From the NCBI GenBank assembly GCA_964647825.1, contig CAZYJL010000001.1, positions 186,001 to 250,000 of the forward strand: a stretch of DNA of 64,000 bases. Reading direction: 5' to 3'. Both the position numbers and the translations under genes were made by a program. The DNA comes from VFKI01 sp964647825 (GTDB lineage: Bacteria > Pseudomonadota > Gammaproteobacteria > DSM-16500). Of the stretch, positions 54,182 through 62,071 are shown piece by piece; the first letter of the stretch is position 1; every line of letters starts with the position of its first letter. The notes under the pieces were generated by a model. It saw nothing but the letters and a program-made list of their open reading frames with translations. It did not search any database and was not told where the DNA came from.

Positions 54182-54221
54182 ATTTTAACTTTATTTGTTG
54201 GCGTGTTGGGTTATACTGAAA

Positions 54222-55238
54222 GTGAGTCTTCTTTTGGAGTCTGACCAGAATTTGGAAACTGCACAGTACTCTAGAGTCGTCACCTTAAGCCCGGAAAATA
54301 ACCGGCGGCTGCAGGAACTATGTGGCCACTGTGATGAGCATCTGCAATTGATTGAAAAACGCTTATCAGTTCGTATTCGGCATCGTGGGTATACTTTTTC
54401 TGTCTCAGGTGAATCGCAAGCAGTTGAACAAGCTTGCCGCGCACTGGAAGACCTTTACCGTGAATCATTTTCTCGAAAAATGCTCCCTTCTAGCGAAGTA
54501 CATCTTTATCTACAGACATCGATGAGATCATCCCTTCCGGAGGAAAAAACTATGGCGGTTGTTAGCCGACGTATGGAAGTGCGGACAAAGTGTGCATTAG
54601 TGACTGCGCGTGGCGAGAATCAAGTTTTATATCTAAATAATATTCAACAGCACGATATTAATTTTGGTATTGGTCCAGCTGGAACGGGAAAGACGTGGCT
54701 TGCAGTGGCATCTGCTGTCCAAGCACTTGAATCTGGTCGAGTCAGTCGCATTATTTTAGTGCGCCCAATTGTCGAAGCAGGTGAGCGCTTAGGTTTCTTG
54801 CCAGGTGATCTTGCGCAGAAAGTGCATCCGTATTTGCGACCTCTGTATGATGGTTTATATGAAATGCTCGGTTTTGAATCTGTTAATCAAATGATAGAAC
54901 GAGATGTGATTGAAATTGTGCCATTAGCGTATATGCGAGGCCGTTCATTGAATGATTCATTTATTATTTTAGATGAAGGTCAAAATACGACAGCAGAACA
55001 AATGAAAATGTTTTTAACGCGTATTGGGTTTAATTCTAAAGCGGTGATTACAGGCGATGCCACTCAGATTGATTTATTAGATCGAACGCAATCTGGCTTA
55101 ATGCATGCACTGAATGTTTTAAAAAATATTAGCGGTATTAGTGTGACGCGTTTTGAAGCTGGCGATGTCGTGCGTCATCCATTGGTGCAGCGCATTGTTG
55201 AAGCTTATGAAAACTATGGGAATAGAACGGCTGGTTAA
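54222..55238 (+). CDS. ybeZ: PhoH-like ATPase YbeZ
   Basis: About 338 aa. PhoH-family P-loop ATPase with FGIGPAGTGKTWLAVAS (Walker A), the IVEAGERLGFLPGDLAQKVHPYLRPLYD block, FIILDEGQNTT (Walker B) and ITGDATQIDL. It acts with YbeY in rRNA maturation and RNA handling. The start is uncertain: a GTG at 54222 or a TTG at 54252 with GGAG eleven bases upstream; the frame is open back to 54195. Its own upstream region has been replaced by a hairpin element. Four bases separate it from ybeY. Confidence 0.93.
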   Translation: MSLLLESDQNLETAQYSRVVTLSPENNRRLQELCGHCDEHLQLIEKRLSVRIRHRGYTFSVSGESQAVEQACRALEDLYRESFSRKMLPSSEVHLYLQTSMRSSLPEEKTMAVVSRRMEVRTKCALVTARGENQVLYLNNIQQHDINFGIGPAGTGKTWLAVASAVQALESGRVSRIILVRPIVEAGERLGFLPGDLAQKVHPYLRPLYDGLYEMLGFESVNQMIERDVIEIVPLAYMRGRSLNDSFIILDEGQNTTAEQMKMFLTRIGFNSKAVITGDATQIDLLDRTQSGLMHALNVLKNISGISVTRFEAGDVVRHPLVQRIVEAYENYGNRTAG

Positions 55239-55241
55239 TTC

Positions 55242-55721
55242 ATGTTTGATATCACAGTGCAATATAACGTCGAAAGTCATGCGTTGCCTTCTGTCACACA
55301 ATTCAAAGAGTGGACTGCGGCAACGTTACAACATCGTGTGTCAAAGGCTGAAGTGACGTTGCGTATTACGGATGCCACAGAAATGACGCGGTTAAATGAA
55401 ACATTTCGTCAGAAAACCGGTCCAACCAATGTGCTTGCTTTTCCTTTGCTTATGCCAGATGCAACACAACCTGATGTGGTTTTGATGGGTGATATCGTCA
55501 TGTGTGCAGAGGTCATTACAGCTGAGGCGCAGGTACAGCATAAAACACTGGAAGCGCATTTCGCTCATATGGTTGTGCATGGCACATTACATTTGTTGGG
55601 TTTTAATCATGAGCATGTCGATGAGGCAAATCTGATGGAAGCTGAAGAAGTCCTCATTCTCAAAGAGCTGGGGTTCTCTGACCCTTACATTGTCAAGCAG
55701 CAAGAAAATATAAATAGATAA
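55242..55721 (+). CDS. ybeY: endoribonuclease YbeY
   Basis: 159-aa metal-dependent RNase involved in 16S rRNA 3'-end processing and ribosome quality control. Zinc motif HMVVHGTLHLLGFNHEHVDEA (H-x3-H-x5-H pattern), plus FRQKTGPTNVLAFPL. It is in a typical ybeZ-ybeY-ybeX operon. Confidence 0.95.
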   Translation: MFDITVQYNVESHALPSVTQFKEWTAATLQHRVSKAEVTLRITDATEMTRLNETFRQKTGPTNVLAFPLLMPDATQPDVVLMGDIVMCAEVITAEAQVQHKTLEAHFAHMVVHGTLHLLGFNHEHVDEANLMEAEEVLILKELGFSDPYIVKQQENINR

Positions 55722-55746
55722 AAAAAGTAACGGGGTAAATTTTCGT

Positions 55747-56610
55747 ATGGACGACGGTCAGCAAATACAAAAAAAGAAAAATCTTTTTAATTTTTTATGG
55801 AATTGGTTTAGATACCGCCCTAGAAATCGTGAGCAATTATTAGATGTATTGCGTGATGCTACTGCACATAATGTGTTGACCGTGGACATGTTAGCCATGG
55901 TCGAGCGGGTGTTGCAAGTGACAGAATTAAAAGTGAGTGATGTGATGGTACCTGCTTCACAAATGATTGTTGTGGATCGTGATGCGGGGTTAAATACGAT
56001 CTTACCTTTAGTCGTTGAGTCAGCCCATTCGCGTTTTCCAGTGATGGATGGGCAAGCTGTCGCTGGCATGTTGTTAGCAAAAGATTTATTGCCATATATG
56101 TTGCCTACTCAACCGCGTCATTTCTTAATCACAGATATTTTGCGTCCTGCCATTTTTGTGCCACAAAGTAAGCGACTCGATGTTTTGTTGCGTGAATTCC
56201 GTTTAAACCATAATCATTTAGCCATGGTGATTGATGAATATGGCCATATTGCGGGATTGATTACCATCGAAGATGTTTTAGAAGAGATTGTGGGTGAGAT
56301 TGAAGATGAATATGATACAGAAGAAGAGGATGATATTCGTCCACGCGGCAAGGGAGCTTTTAGTGTAAAAGCCTCCACTTTACTTGAAGATTTTAATCAC
56401 TATTTTGGTACGACATTTCAGGATGATGAGTTTGATACGGTAGGTGGTTTAGTACTAAAAAAATTCGGCCGTTTACCAAAGCGTGGTGAATCGATTGAAT
56501 TAAATAAGTGTTGGTTCCGAGTATTAGCTGTGGATAGTCGCCGCATAGATTTGTTGGAATTGCGTCTTGGTAAGCAAAAATTACTAAAAAATAATGAAGA
56601 AACAAAGTAA
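55747..56610 (+). CDS. ybeX: CorC/YbeX CBS-domain protein
   Basis: 287 aa. Two CBS domains (about 65-185: KVSDVMVPASQMIVVD; HNHLAMVIDEYGHIAGLITIEDVLEEIVGEI) followed by a CorC_HlyC transporter-associated domain (about 200-280). It is linked to Mg2+/Co2+ efflux and to ribosome function. Oddity: the last codons and the stop TAA (56608-56610) come from a hairpin element inserted at 56607. Reading through the right flank shows the ancestral end was two residues longer (…NE then TAG at 56803-56805). Confidence 0.93.
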   Translation: MDDGQQIQKKKNLFNFLWNWFRYRPRNREQLLDVLRDATAHNVLTVDMLAMVERVLQVTELKVSDVMVPASQMIVVDRDAGLNTILPLVVESAHSRFPVMDGQAVAGMLLAKDLLPYMLPTQPRHFLITDILRPAIFVPQSKRLDVLLREFRLNHNHLAMVIDEYGHIAGLITIEDVLEEIVGEIEDEYDTEEEDDIRPRGKGAFSVKASTLLEDFNHYFGTTFQDDEFDTVGGLVLKKFGRLPKRGESIELNKCWFRVLAVDSRRIDLLELRLGKQKLLKNNEETK

Positions 56611-56791
56611 CTACTCAGGCGGTCAGGCTTTTTATATTTGACTGCATAACACGGGTGTTGCAGAGACAGTATTTTACCAAAGCTGCGCTCTTTCATGAAT
56701 TATGAAGCGCATTTCCACTGGTAAAATTTAATCTGCTGTTAAGCGACGACGGTTAGTCAAGTAAAAAAAGTCTGACTGCCTGAGTAGCTAC
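56607..56791 (+). mobile_element. 185-bp hairpin element, B-type
   Basis: Perfect 8-bp duplication GAAACAAA (56599-56606, 56792-56799). Arms GTAACTACTCAGGCGGTCAGG and CTGACTGCCTGAGTAGCTAC. The core has GGGTGTTGCAGAGACAG, TTTCATGAATTATGAAGCGCATTTCC. Its first bases supply the ybeX stop codon. Confidence 0.95.
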
Positions 56792-56853
56792 GAAACAAAT
56801 GAATAGATATTTCTATCTTATGTATTGAGTATAGCTTTTGACAGGAGTGTCAA

Positions 56854-58404
56854 ATGAAGCATTTGCTATCAAGGAAAGATTTTAATCGTATTTTAAGTAT
56901 TATTGTCTTGGTTGTTATTAGTGTGGCGCTGATTGCAGGGATATTAGGTTATGTGGTTGGGATCGGCGCTCATGAAGAAAATTGGAAATTTTATCTTGCA
57001 AGTGGGATTATTTTTCTAACTGGTGGTGCTGTTGTTATTTTTTTAAGTTTGCAGTTGTTTTTCGCTATTTACCGATCAAAGAATCAATTATCTTGGCAAG
57101 CATTTCATGATAGTTTGACAGGCTTAGTCAATCGTAATCAGCTAGAAAAAAATTTAGATTATATTATTGCATCGTGCTTACGCAGTGGCGAAAAATTTGC
57201 CATATTTTTTATCGATATTGATTTTTTAAAGAAAATAAATGACACCCTTGGACACGATGCGGGTGATCAGTTAATACGAACAATGGGTGAGCGATTAAAA
57301 CAATCAGTACGCAAAACAGATGTTGCTGCTCGTTTAGGAGGAGATGAGTTTATTCTCGTTGTCAATGGAGCAGATAATACAAGTATTGCTGCTATTTTTG
57401 CGGAGAAAATTATTAATCGCGTCATTGAACCTGTAAAAATTCATCAACATGAAGTGATTGTCACAGCTAGTATTGGTATTAGTTTTTTTCCTCAAGATGG
57501 TAATGATTATAATACTTTGATTAAAAGTGCGGATCTCGCGCTATACAAAGCAAAACAAGATGGTAGAAATAATTATAAATTTTGTACACCTGCAATGAAT
57601 GAAGAAATACTTCAAAAGCTATTATTTCGAGGAGCGTTACAAACAGCCCTAGATAAGCAAGAGTTTTATTTGGTTTTTCAGCCTAAAAAAAACATTAATA
57701 CTAATCAAGTGATTGGATTTGAAGCGTTGTTGCGTTGGGAGAGTGAGACATATGGTAATGTGCCGCCTAATCGAATTATTCATTTGACAGAAGAGATGGG
57801 TTTAATTTATCAATTAGGTGATTGGATTTTGCGTAATGCCATTATTCAAGCCAGTCGTTGGATTAGAGAGCATTCTTTGCGATTTCCCGTTTCTGTTAAT
57901 ATTTCAGCAAGACATTTTATGCAAAATACCTTTGTGACAAGCGTGATGAACGCATTATACGATGTCAATTTTCCTAGAAATTTTTTAGAAATTGAAATTT
58001 CAGAAAGTTTAATTATGCAGAATCCAGAATATTCACTCAATGTCATTCGACAATTAAAAAAAGCAGGTGTCCGTATTAGTATTGATAATTTTGGTACGGG
58101 TTATTCATCAATTAATTATTTGCAAAAATTTGCTATTGACCGTATTAAAATCGATAGAAAATTTATTATGCATCTTGATAAACGCTCAGATGAATACATG
58201 CTAGTGCAAGCGATTATCGGTTTATCACATAGTTTAAATGTCGCCGTATTGGCAGAAGGGGTTGAGAATAAAGTGCAATATGATGCCTTAATCAAATTAG
58301 GCTGTGATGAAGTGCAAGGTTATTACGTGAGTCATCCTTTAAAAACAGATGCGATACCAGCTTATATTGAAAAGATGGCGACAAGCGTGTCAGCGGCAGA
58401 ATAA
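56854..58404 (+). CDS. GGDEF-EAL cyclic-di-GMP protein
   Basis: 516-aa inner-membrane protein with two N-terminal membrane helices (about 13-37 and 48-72), no obvious sensor domain, a GGDEF domain with intact GGDEF at 162-166 and an inhibitory-site RKTD at 153-156, then an EAL domain (about 255-510). EALLRW (290-295), NISARHF, EISES, KIDRKF and LAEGVE are kept. The usual DDFGTG is DNFGTG (Asn412), which replaces a metal-binding Asp. So cyclase activity is likely intact but phosphodiesterase activity may be reduced or lost. Confidence 0.93.
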   Translation: MKHLLSRKDFNRILSIIVLVVISVALIAGILGYVVGIGAHEENWKFYLASGIIFLTGGAVVIFLSLQLFFAIYRSKNQLSWQAFHDSLTGLVNRNQLEKNLDYIIASCLRSGEKFAIFFIDIDFLKKINDTLGHDAGDQLIRTMGERLKQSVRKTDVAARLGGDEFILVVNGADNTSIAAIFAEKIINRVIEPVKIHQHEVIVTASIGISFFPQDGNDYNTLIKSADLALYKAKQDGRNNYKFCTPAMNEEILQKLLFRGALQTALDKQEFYLVFQPKKNINTNQVIGFEALLRWESETYGNVPPNRIIHLTEEMGLIYQLGDWILRNAIIQASRWIREHSLRFPVSVNISARHFMQNTFVTSVMNALYDVNFPRNFLEIEISESLIMQNPEYSLNVIRQLKKAGVRISIDNFGTGYSSINYLQKFAIDRIKIDRKFIMHLDKRSDEYMLVQAIIGLSHSLNVAVLAEGVENKVQYDALIKLGCDEVQGYYVSHPLKTDAIPAYIEKMATSVSAAE

Positions 58405-58486
58405 TTTCGCTTCATCATTGAAGATTTAAGCATAGCTACAATAATACTTGATAATATGTCGTATTAAAAAAGTAGAACATAAAAAA

Positions 58487-59074
58487 TTAGTCAACTTGTT
58501 GAAATAGTTCATGTAATCGAATAGCTGCCGTGAGCGTCACTAAACTAATAAATAAATAAGCAAGTAAGTGAAATTTTGAAGGAAATAATATCATCAAAAT
58601 AAAAAAAATAAATGCTTCAGCACGTTCTATGATGCCTGGACTATAGTAAAAACTTTTTTTTGAATGATTTTCTGTAAAAATACCAGCTATTAAAAAACTA
58701 TTGGTGCAAAGTAAAATACTGCTGACCATCAAAAGACAAATAAGCGAACGTTGTAATGGATCGATTAACCATAAGCCAATGATAATTGCTAGCTCAACAC
58801 AGCGGTCAATCATAATGTCGAGTATTGCACCGGTCGGTGTGGATTGTTTAAGTAAGCGTGCGATAGTTCCATCTAGTGTATCAAGATAACCTGAAAATAA
58901 TAATATGCATACTGCAAACATAAGATGCTGATAAGCAAGTGCGGGAATGATTAATAAACCGCTGATACCAGCGAGCAGCGTAATTTTTACAGGTGAAAAA
59001 TATCGACTAATCCATTTTGCAAAAGGGTCAACACAAAATTTTTGGTAGTGCTGTCTTACCCAAGTTTCTAGCAT
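58487..59074 (-). CDS. CDP-alcohol phosphatidyltransferase family protein
   Basis: 195-aa membrane protein with the family signature D-G-x2-A-R-x8-G-x3-D-x3-D read as DGTIARLLKQSTPTG then AILDIMIDRCVE (residues about 67-94). Four to five hydrophobic segments are seen. It makes a phospholipid by transferring a CDP-activated diacylglycerol (or another CDP-alcohol). Which acceptor is used (glycerol phosphate, inositol phosphate, serine) cannot be told. No operon partner is apparent. Confidence 0.88.
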   Translation of the reverse strand: MLETWVRQHYQKFCVDPFAKWISRYFSPVKITLLAGISGLLIIPALAYQHLMFAVCILLFSGYLDTLDGTIARLLKQSTPTGAILDIMIDRCVELAIIIGLWLIDPLQRSLICLLMVSSILLCTNSFLIAGIFTENHSKKSFYYSPGIIERAEAFIFFILMILFPSKFHLLAYLFISLVTLTAAIRLHELFQQVD

Positions 59075-59116
59075 TTTTAAATATTTCCTTTTTTATTGAA
59101 GTTTAGTGAAAATGAT

Positions 59117-59301
59117 GTAACAGCTCAGGTCGCTAGGATTTTTTTTGCTTCGCTGTCCGCCATCGCCCAATAGTAGGTTGTACATTACCCATATAATACG
59201 CTTCATGAATCATGAAAGGGCACTGCATCGGTTAAGTACTGTCTCTGCGGGACCCGTGTTACGCAGCGAAGTAAAAAAAAACTAGTGACCTGAGCCGTTA
59301 C
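59117..59301 (-). mobile_element. 185-bp hairpin element, B-type, reverse orientation
   Basis: Perfect 8-bp duplication AAAATGAT (59109-59116, 59302-59309). Arms GTAACAGCTCAGGTCGCTAGG and CTAGTGACCTGAGCCGTTAC with copy-specific T-rich inner arms. On the minus strand the core reads ACACGGGTCCCGCAGAGACAGTAC, GCCCTTTCATGATTCATGAAGCG, as in other B copies. Confidence 0.94.
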
Positions 59302-59321
59302 AAAATGATTATATTCAATTA

Positions 59322-60743
59322 TTAAAAATATTTTAAAATATTGACAATTTTTTTGGTGACTGTCGAAAATAATGTTGGTGTATAAAAGAGTCCAGCTACG
59401 CGTTTGCTCAATTCATTGAGTGTGGGGTAAGGAATCGTGATATCTGTCAATTCGCGAAGTGTCTTTTGCTGATGAATTGCTTGAATCCACGGCAAAATCA
59501 ATTCACCTGCATGTGGTGCTAAAATTGATGCGCCAAGTATTAACCCTTTTGGAGAGACACATATTTTTATCATCCCTACCGTTTCATTTGCAGTCACTGC
59601 ACGATCATTTTCAGTGAACGGCAGGATAAAAATTTTGTTTTTAGGGTTTAGTGCAAGCGCTTCTTTTGACAGCATACCAGTATGTGCAAGTTCAGGAGTG
59701 GTGTAGGTTACCCAAGAAATTGCGCGATAATTCACTTTTTGGCGTAATTTAAAAATAGCGTGACGAATAATTATGCCTGCATGATAGTTGGCAACATGTG
59801 TAAATTGAAAAGAGCCGGCAGCATCGCCCATCGCATAGATTTTTTTATTAGATGTTTGTAAATAGGCATTGACTTGAATACCCTTGGGTGTATACGCCAC
59901 ACCTGCTTTTTCTAGTGCCAAATTCTTAATATTCGGCATTCGTCCTGTTGCAATAAGCAAATGTGAACCTGAGACAGTTTGTGAATTTTCTGTGGAGCCT
60001 AGCGTGATCGTGATTATTTTATTGATTTCTTTAATTTGAAGAATATTAATTTTTTCATAAAGTGTGATGCCTTGTTCTTTAAACAATTGTCGTAAGCAAT
60101 CAACTAACTCAGGTTCATCACGTGGCATCATGGTAAATGCTTCTAATAACGTGACTTTCACACCAAGATGTAAAAAAGCTTGTGCCATTTCACAGCCAAT
60201 GGGCCCTGCGCCAATGATGATTAAATGTTCTGGTTTTGTTTGCAAATTAAAAATCGTTTCATTGGTAAAATAATTCGTTTCAGTCAAGCCAGGAATAGGA
60301 GGAATTGCTGGTGATGAGCCTGTCGCAATAATAAAACGCCGTGCTTGAATTTTGGTGTTATTCACCAATAGCGTATTTTTATCAATAAACTTTGCTAATC
60401 CTTGTATAACATGAGCGCCTAGGGTTGTAAAACGTTCTACTGAGTCATTGGGTGCAAGTTGATTTATTACGTGTGCAACGTAGGCCATGACGCGTGCAAA
60501 ATCAATTTCAGGTGTAACAGGTTTGATACCAAAGGGTTCGCAAGTAATAAATGTACGTGCTGCGTGTGCTGCAGCAATCAGAGATTTAGAAGGGATACAG
60601 CCAGCGTTAAGGCAATCTCCGCCCATTTTATTCTGTTCGATTAAAGCAACTTTTAAATCTAATTGTGCAGCAACAGCAGCGACACTCAAGCCACCTGCAC
60701 CTGCGCCAATAATGGCTAGATCATAGATTATTTTATTGGGCAT
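59322..60743 (-). CDS. FAD pyridine nucleotide-disulfide oxidoreductase (mercuric-reductase-like)
   Basis: 473-aa flavoprotein with FAD motif IIGAGAGGLSVAA, redox-active CxxxxC in GGDCLNAGCIPSKSL, NAD motif IIGAGPIGCEMAQAF, and ATGRMPN/AMGDAAGSFQFTH. The C-terminal active-site His of lipoamide dehydrogenase (HPT) is replaced by Tyr-Pro-Thr (PYPTLNELSKR), as in the MerA-like group commonly fused or linked to TVP38 proteins. There is no N-terminal HMA domain and no terminal Cys pair for Hg. It overlaps the TVP38 gene by 16 nt, so they act together. True substrate unknown. Confidence 0.88.
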   Translation of the reverse strand: MPNKIIYDLAIIGAGAGGLSVAAVAAQLDLKVALIEQNKMGGDCLNAGCIPSKSLIAAAHAARTFITCEPFGIKPVTPEIDFARVMAYVAHVINQLAPNDSVERFTTLGAHVIQGLAKFIDKNTLLVNNTKIQARRFIIATGSSPAIPPIPGLTETNYFTNETIFNLQTKPEHLIIIGAGPIGCEMAQAFLHLGVKVTLLEAFTMMPRDEPELVDCLRQLFKEQGITLYEKINILQIKEINKIITITLGSTENSQTVSGSHLLIATGRMPNIKNLALEKAGVAYTPKGIQVNAYLQTSNKKIYAMGDAAGSFQFTHVANYHAGIIIRHAIFKLRQKVNYRAISWVTYTTPELAHTGMLSKEALALNPKNKIFILPFTENDRAVTANETVGMIKICVSPKGLILGASILAPHAGELILPWIQAIHQQKTLRELTDITIPYPTLNELSKRVAGLFYTPTLFSTVTKKIVNILKYF

Positions 60744-61447
60744 TTTCTCTCCTTTTTAGTTTTTAAGAAGTGATATAACGTAGGAGAAAAAGACAATAAA
60801 GCAAGTATCACTAATGGAATAAAAATAGCTGGTGTAAAAATAATGTTTAAATTAGGTGTTTGGTCAGTGATAAATAAATTTCCTAGTCCATCACCGAGTA
60901 ATACGTAAACAAATGAACCTGGCATAATGCCAAAAAAAGTTGTTATAAAAAAAAGTGACGTTTGCATATTGAATAATGCAGGAATAATATTGACTACCCA
61001 AAATGGAAAAATAGGGATAAGTCTTAAGATAAGTAAATATTGAATCGCATTACGTTGAAATCCTGTGCGCATTTTTTCAAGCCAGCCTGATGTTTTTTTT
61101 GTTAACCATGGCGCAAGCGCATTTTTTACTGCTAAAAAGATACATAGTGCACCAAGCGATGCGCTTAGCACAACATTGAGTGTTCCCCAAAAAATGCCAA
61201 ATAGAAAGCCGGCGACTATGGTAAGAAAAGACGCCCCGGGAAAAGAAATTGCTACTGCAAGTAAATAGATAGCCATGAAGCTAAAATAACTCAGCAGAAA
61301 ATGTTGATTAGTCCATGTTTTTAAAATATCGTGATATTTTTTTATTGTAACAAAATTAAAATATTGAGAAAGATCAAAATAAAAAAATAAAAAAAGGCCA
61401 ATAGATAAAGTGAGTAGTGGCAGCCAACGTTTTACCATAGAGTACAT
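60728..61447 (-). CDS. TVP38/TMEM64 (SNARE-associated, DedA-like) membrane protein
   Basis: 239-aa protein with an N-terminal helix and the VTT/DedA core: AVAISFPGASFLTIVAGFLFGIFWGTLNVVLSASLG, then RLIPIFPFWVVNIIPALFNM and GIMPGSFVYVLLGDGLG. The PG-containing re-entrant motifs are typical. Family members are lipid scramblases or transport-related proteins. It is coupled by overlap to the flavoprotein gene, a common bacterial pairing. Confidence 0.9.
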   Translation of the reverse strand: MYSMVKRWLPLLTLSIGLFLFFYFDLSQYFNFVTIKKYHDILKTWTNQHFLLSYFSFMAIYLLAVAISFPGASFLTIVAGFLFGIFWGTLNVVLSASLGALCIFLAVKNALAPWLTKKTSGWLEKMRTGFQRNAIQYLLILRLIPIFPFWVVNIIPALFNMQTSLFFITTFFGIMPGSFVYVLLGDGLGNLFITDQTPNLNIIFTPAIFIPLVILALLSFSPTLYHFLKTKKERKCPIK

Positions 61448-61457
61448 TGTCAGTATC

Positions 61458-61997
61458 TTATTTTTTTATGGGCTTGTTGGTGTTAGATTGAAACAAGTAA
61501 AGATATTTCCCATATCCGCGTTTTTTCATATCCTCAAGAGGAATAAATTCAAGCGCAGCAGAATTCATGCAATAGCGTTGACCTGTGGGTGCTGGACCAT
61601 CATCAAAAACATGTCCAAGATGTGATTTTCCTTGTTTTGATAAAACTTCAGTACGTGTGACAAACCAACTACGGTCTTTTTGTAAAATAACATGATCGGG
61701 TGTAATTGGTTTGGTAAAGCTTGGCCAGCCGGTACCAGAATCAAATTTATCAAGAGAACTAAAAAGGGGTTCGCCGGTCACGATATCAACATAAATACCG
61801 GGTTTTTCATTGTTCCAGTAAGCATTTTTGAATGGGGGCTCGGTTTCTTTATTTTGTGTGACGGCATATTGCAGTGGTGAAAGTTTTTGCCTTAGGGTCG
61901 CATCATCTGGCTTTGTGTAAGTTGTTGCAGCAATGCTGAGTGTATGTGTGAGTAAGCCAGTAAAAAGTAGAAAAGTGAGCAGTAAGATCCGTATCAT
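61458..61997 (-). CDS. msrB: exported methionine-R-sulfoxide reductase MsrB
   Basis: 179 aa from the ATG at 61997, followed by a signal peptide (RILLLTFLLFTGLLTHTLSIA). The SelR domain shows YPLSPLQYAV-equivalent, FDSGTGWPSFTKPI, GDGPAPTGQRYCMNSAALEF with the catalytic Cys. The two CxxC zinc motifs of many MsrBs are absent, so it belongs to the zinc-free form. It repairs oxidised methionine in the periplasm and is divergent from msrA. Confidence 0.92.
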   Translation of the reverse strand: MIRILLLTFLLFTGLLTHTLSIAATTYTKPDDATLRQKLSPLQYAVTQNKETEPPFKNAYWNNEKPGIYVDIVTGEPLFSSLDKFDSGTGWPSFTKPITPDHVILQKDRSWFVTRTEVLSKQGKSHLGHVFDDGPAPTGQRYCMNSAALEFIPLEDMKKRGYGKYLYLFQSNTNKPIKK

Positions 61998-62071
61998 GGC
62001 CCTATCCTGCATTGACGTTGTTTGATTAATTATTATACGATAAATTTCCTCACTATGGTTGGATTATTTTT

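Noticed and set aside
59322..60743. Dihydrolipoamide dehydrogenase (lpdA)
   Set aside because: The catalytic His-Pro-Thr is Tyr-Pro-Thr and the gene is linked to TVP38 rather than to 2-oxoacid dehydrogenase genes.
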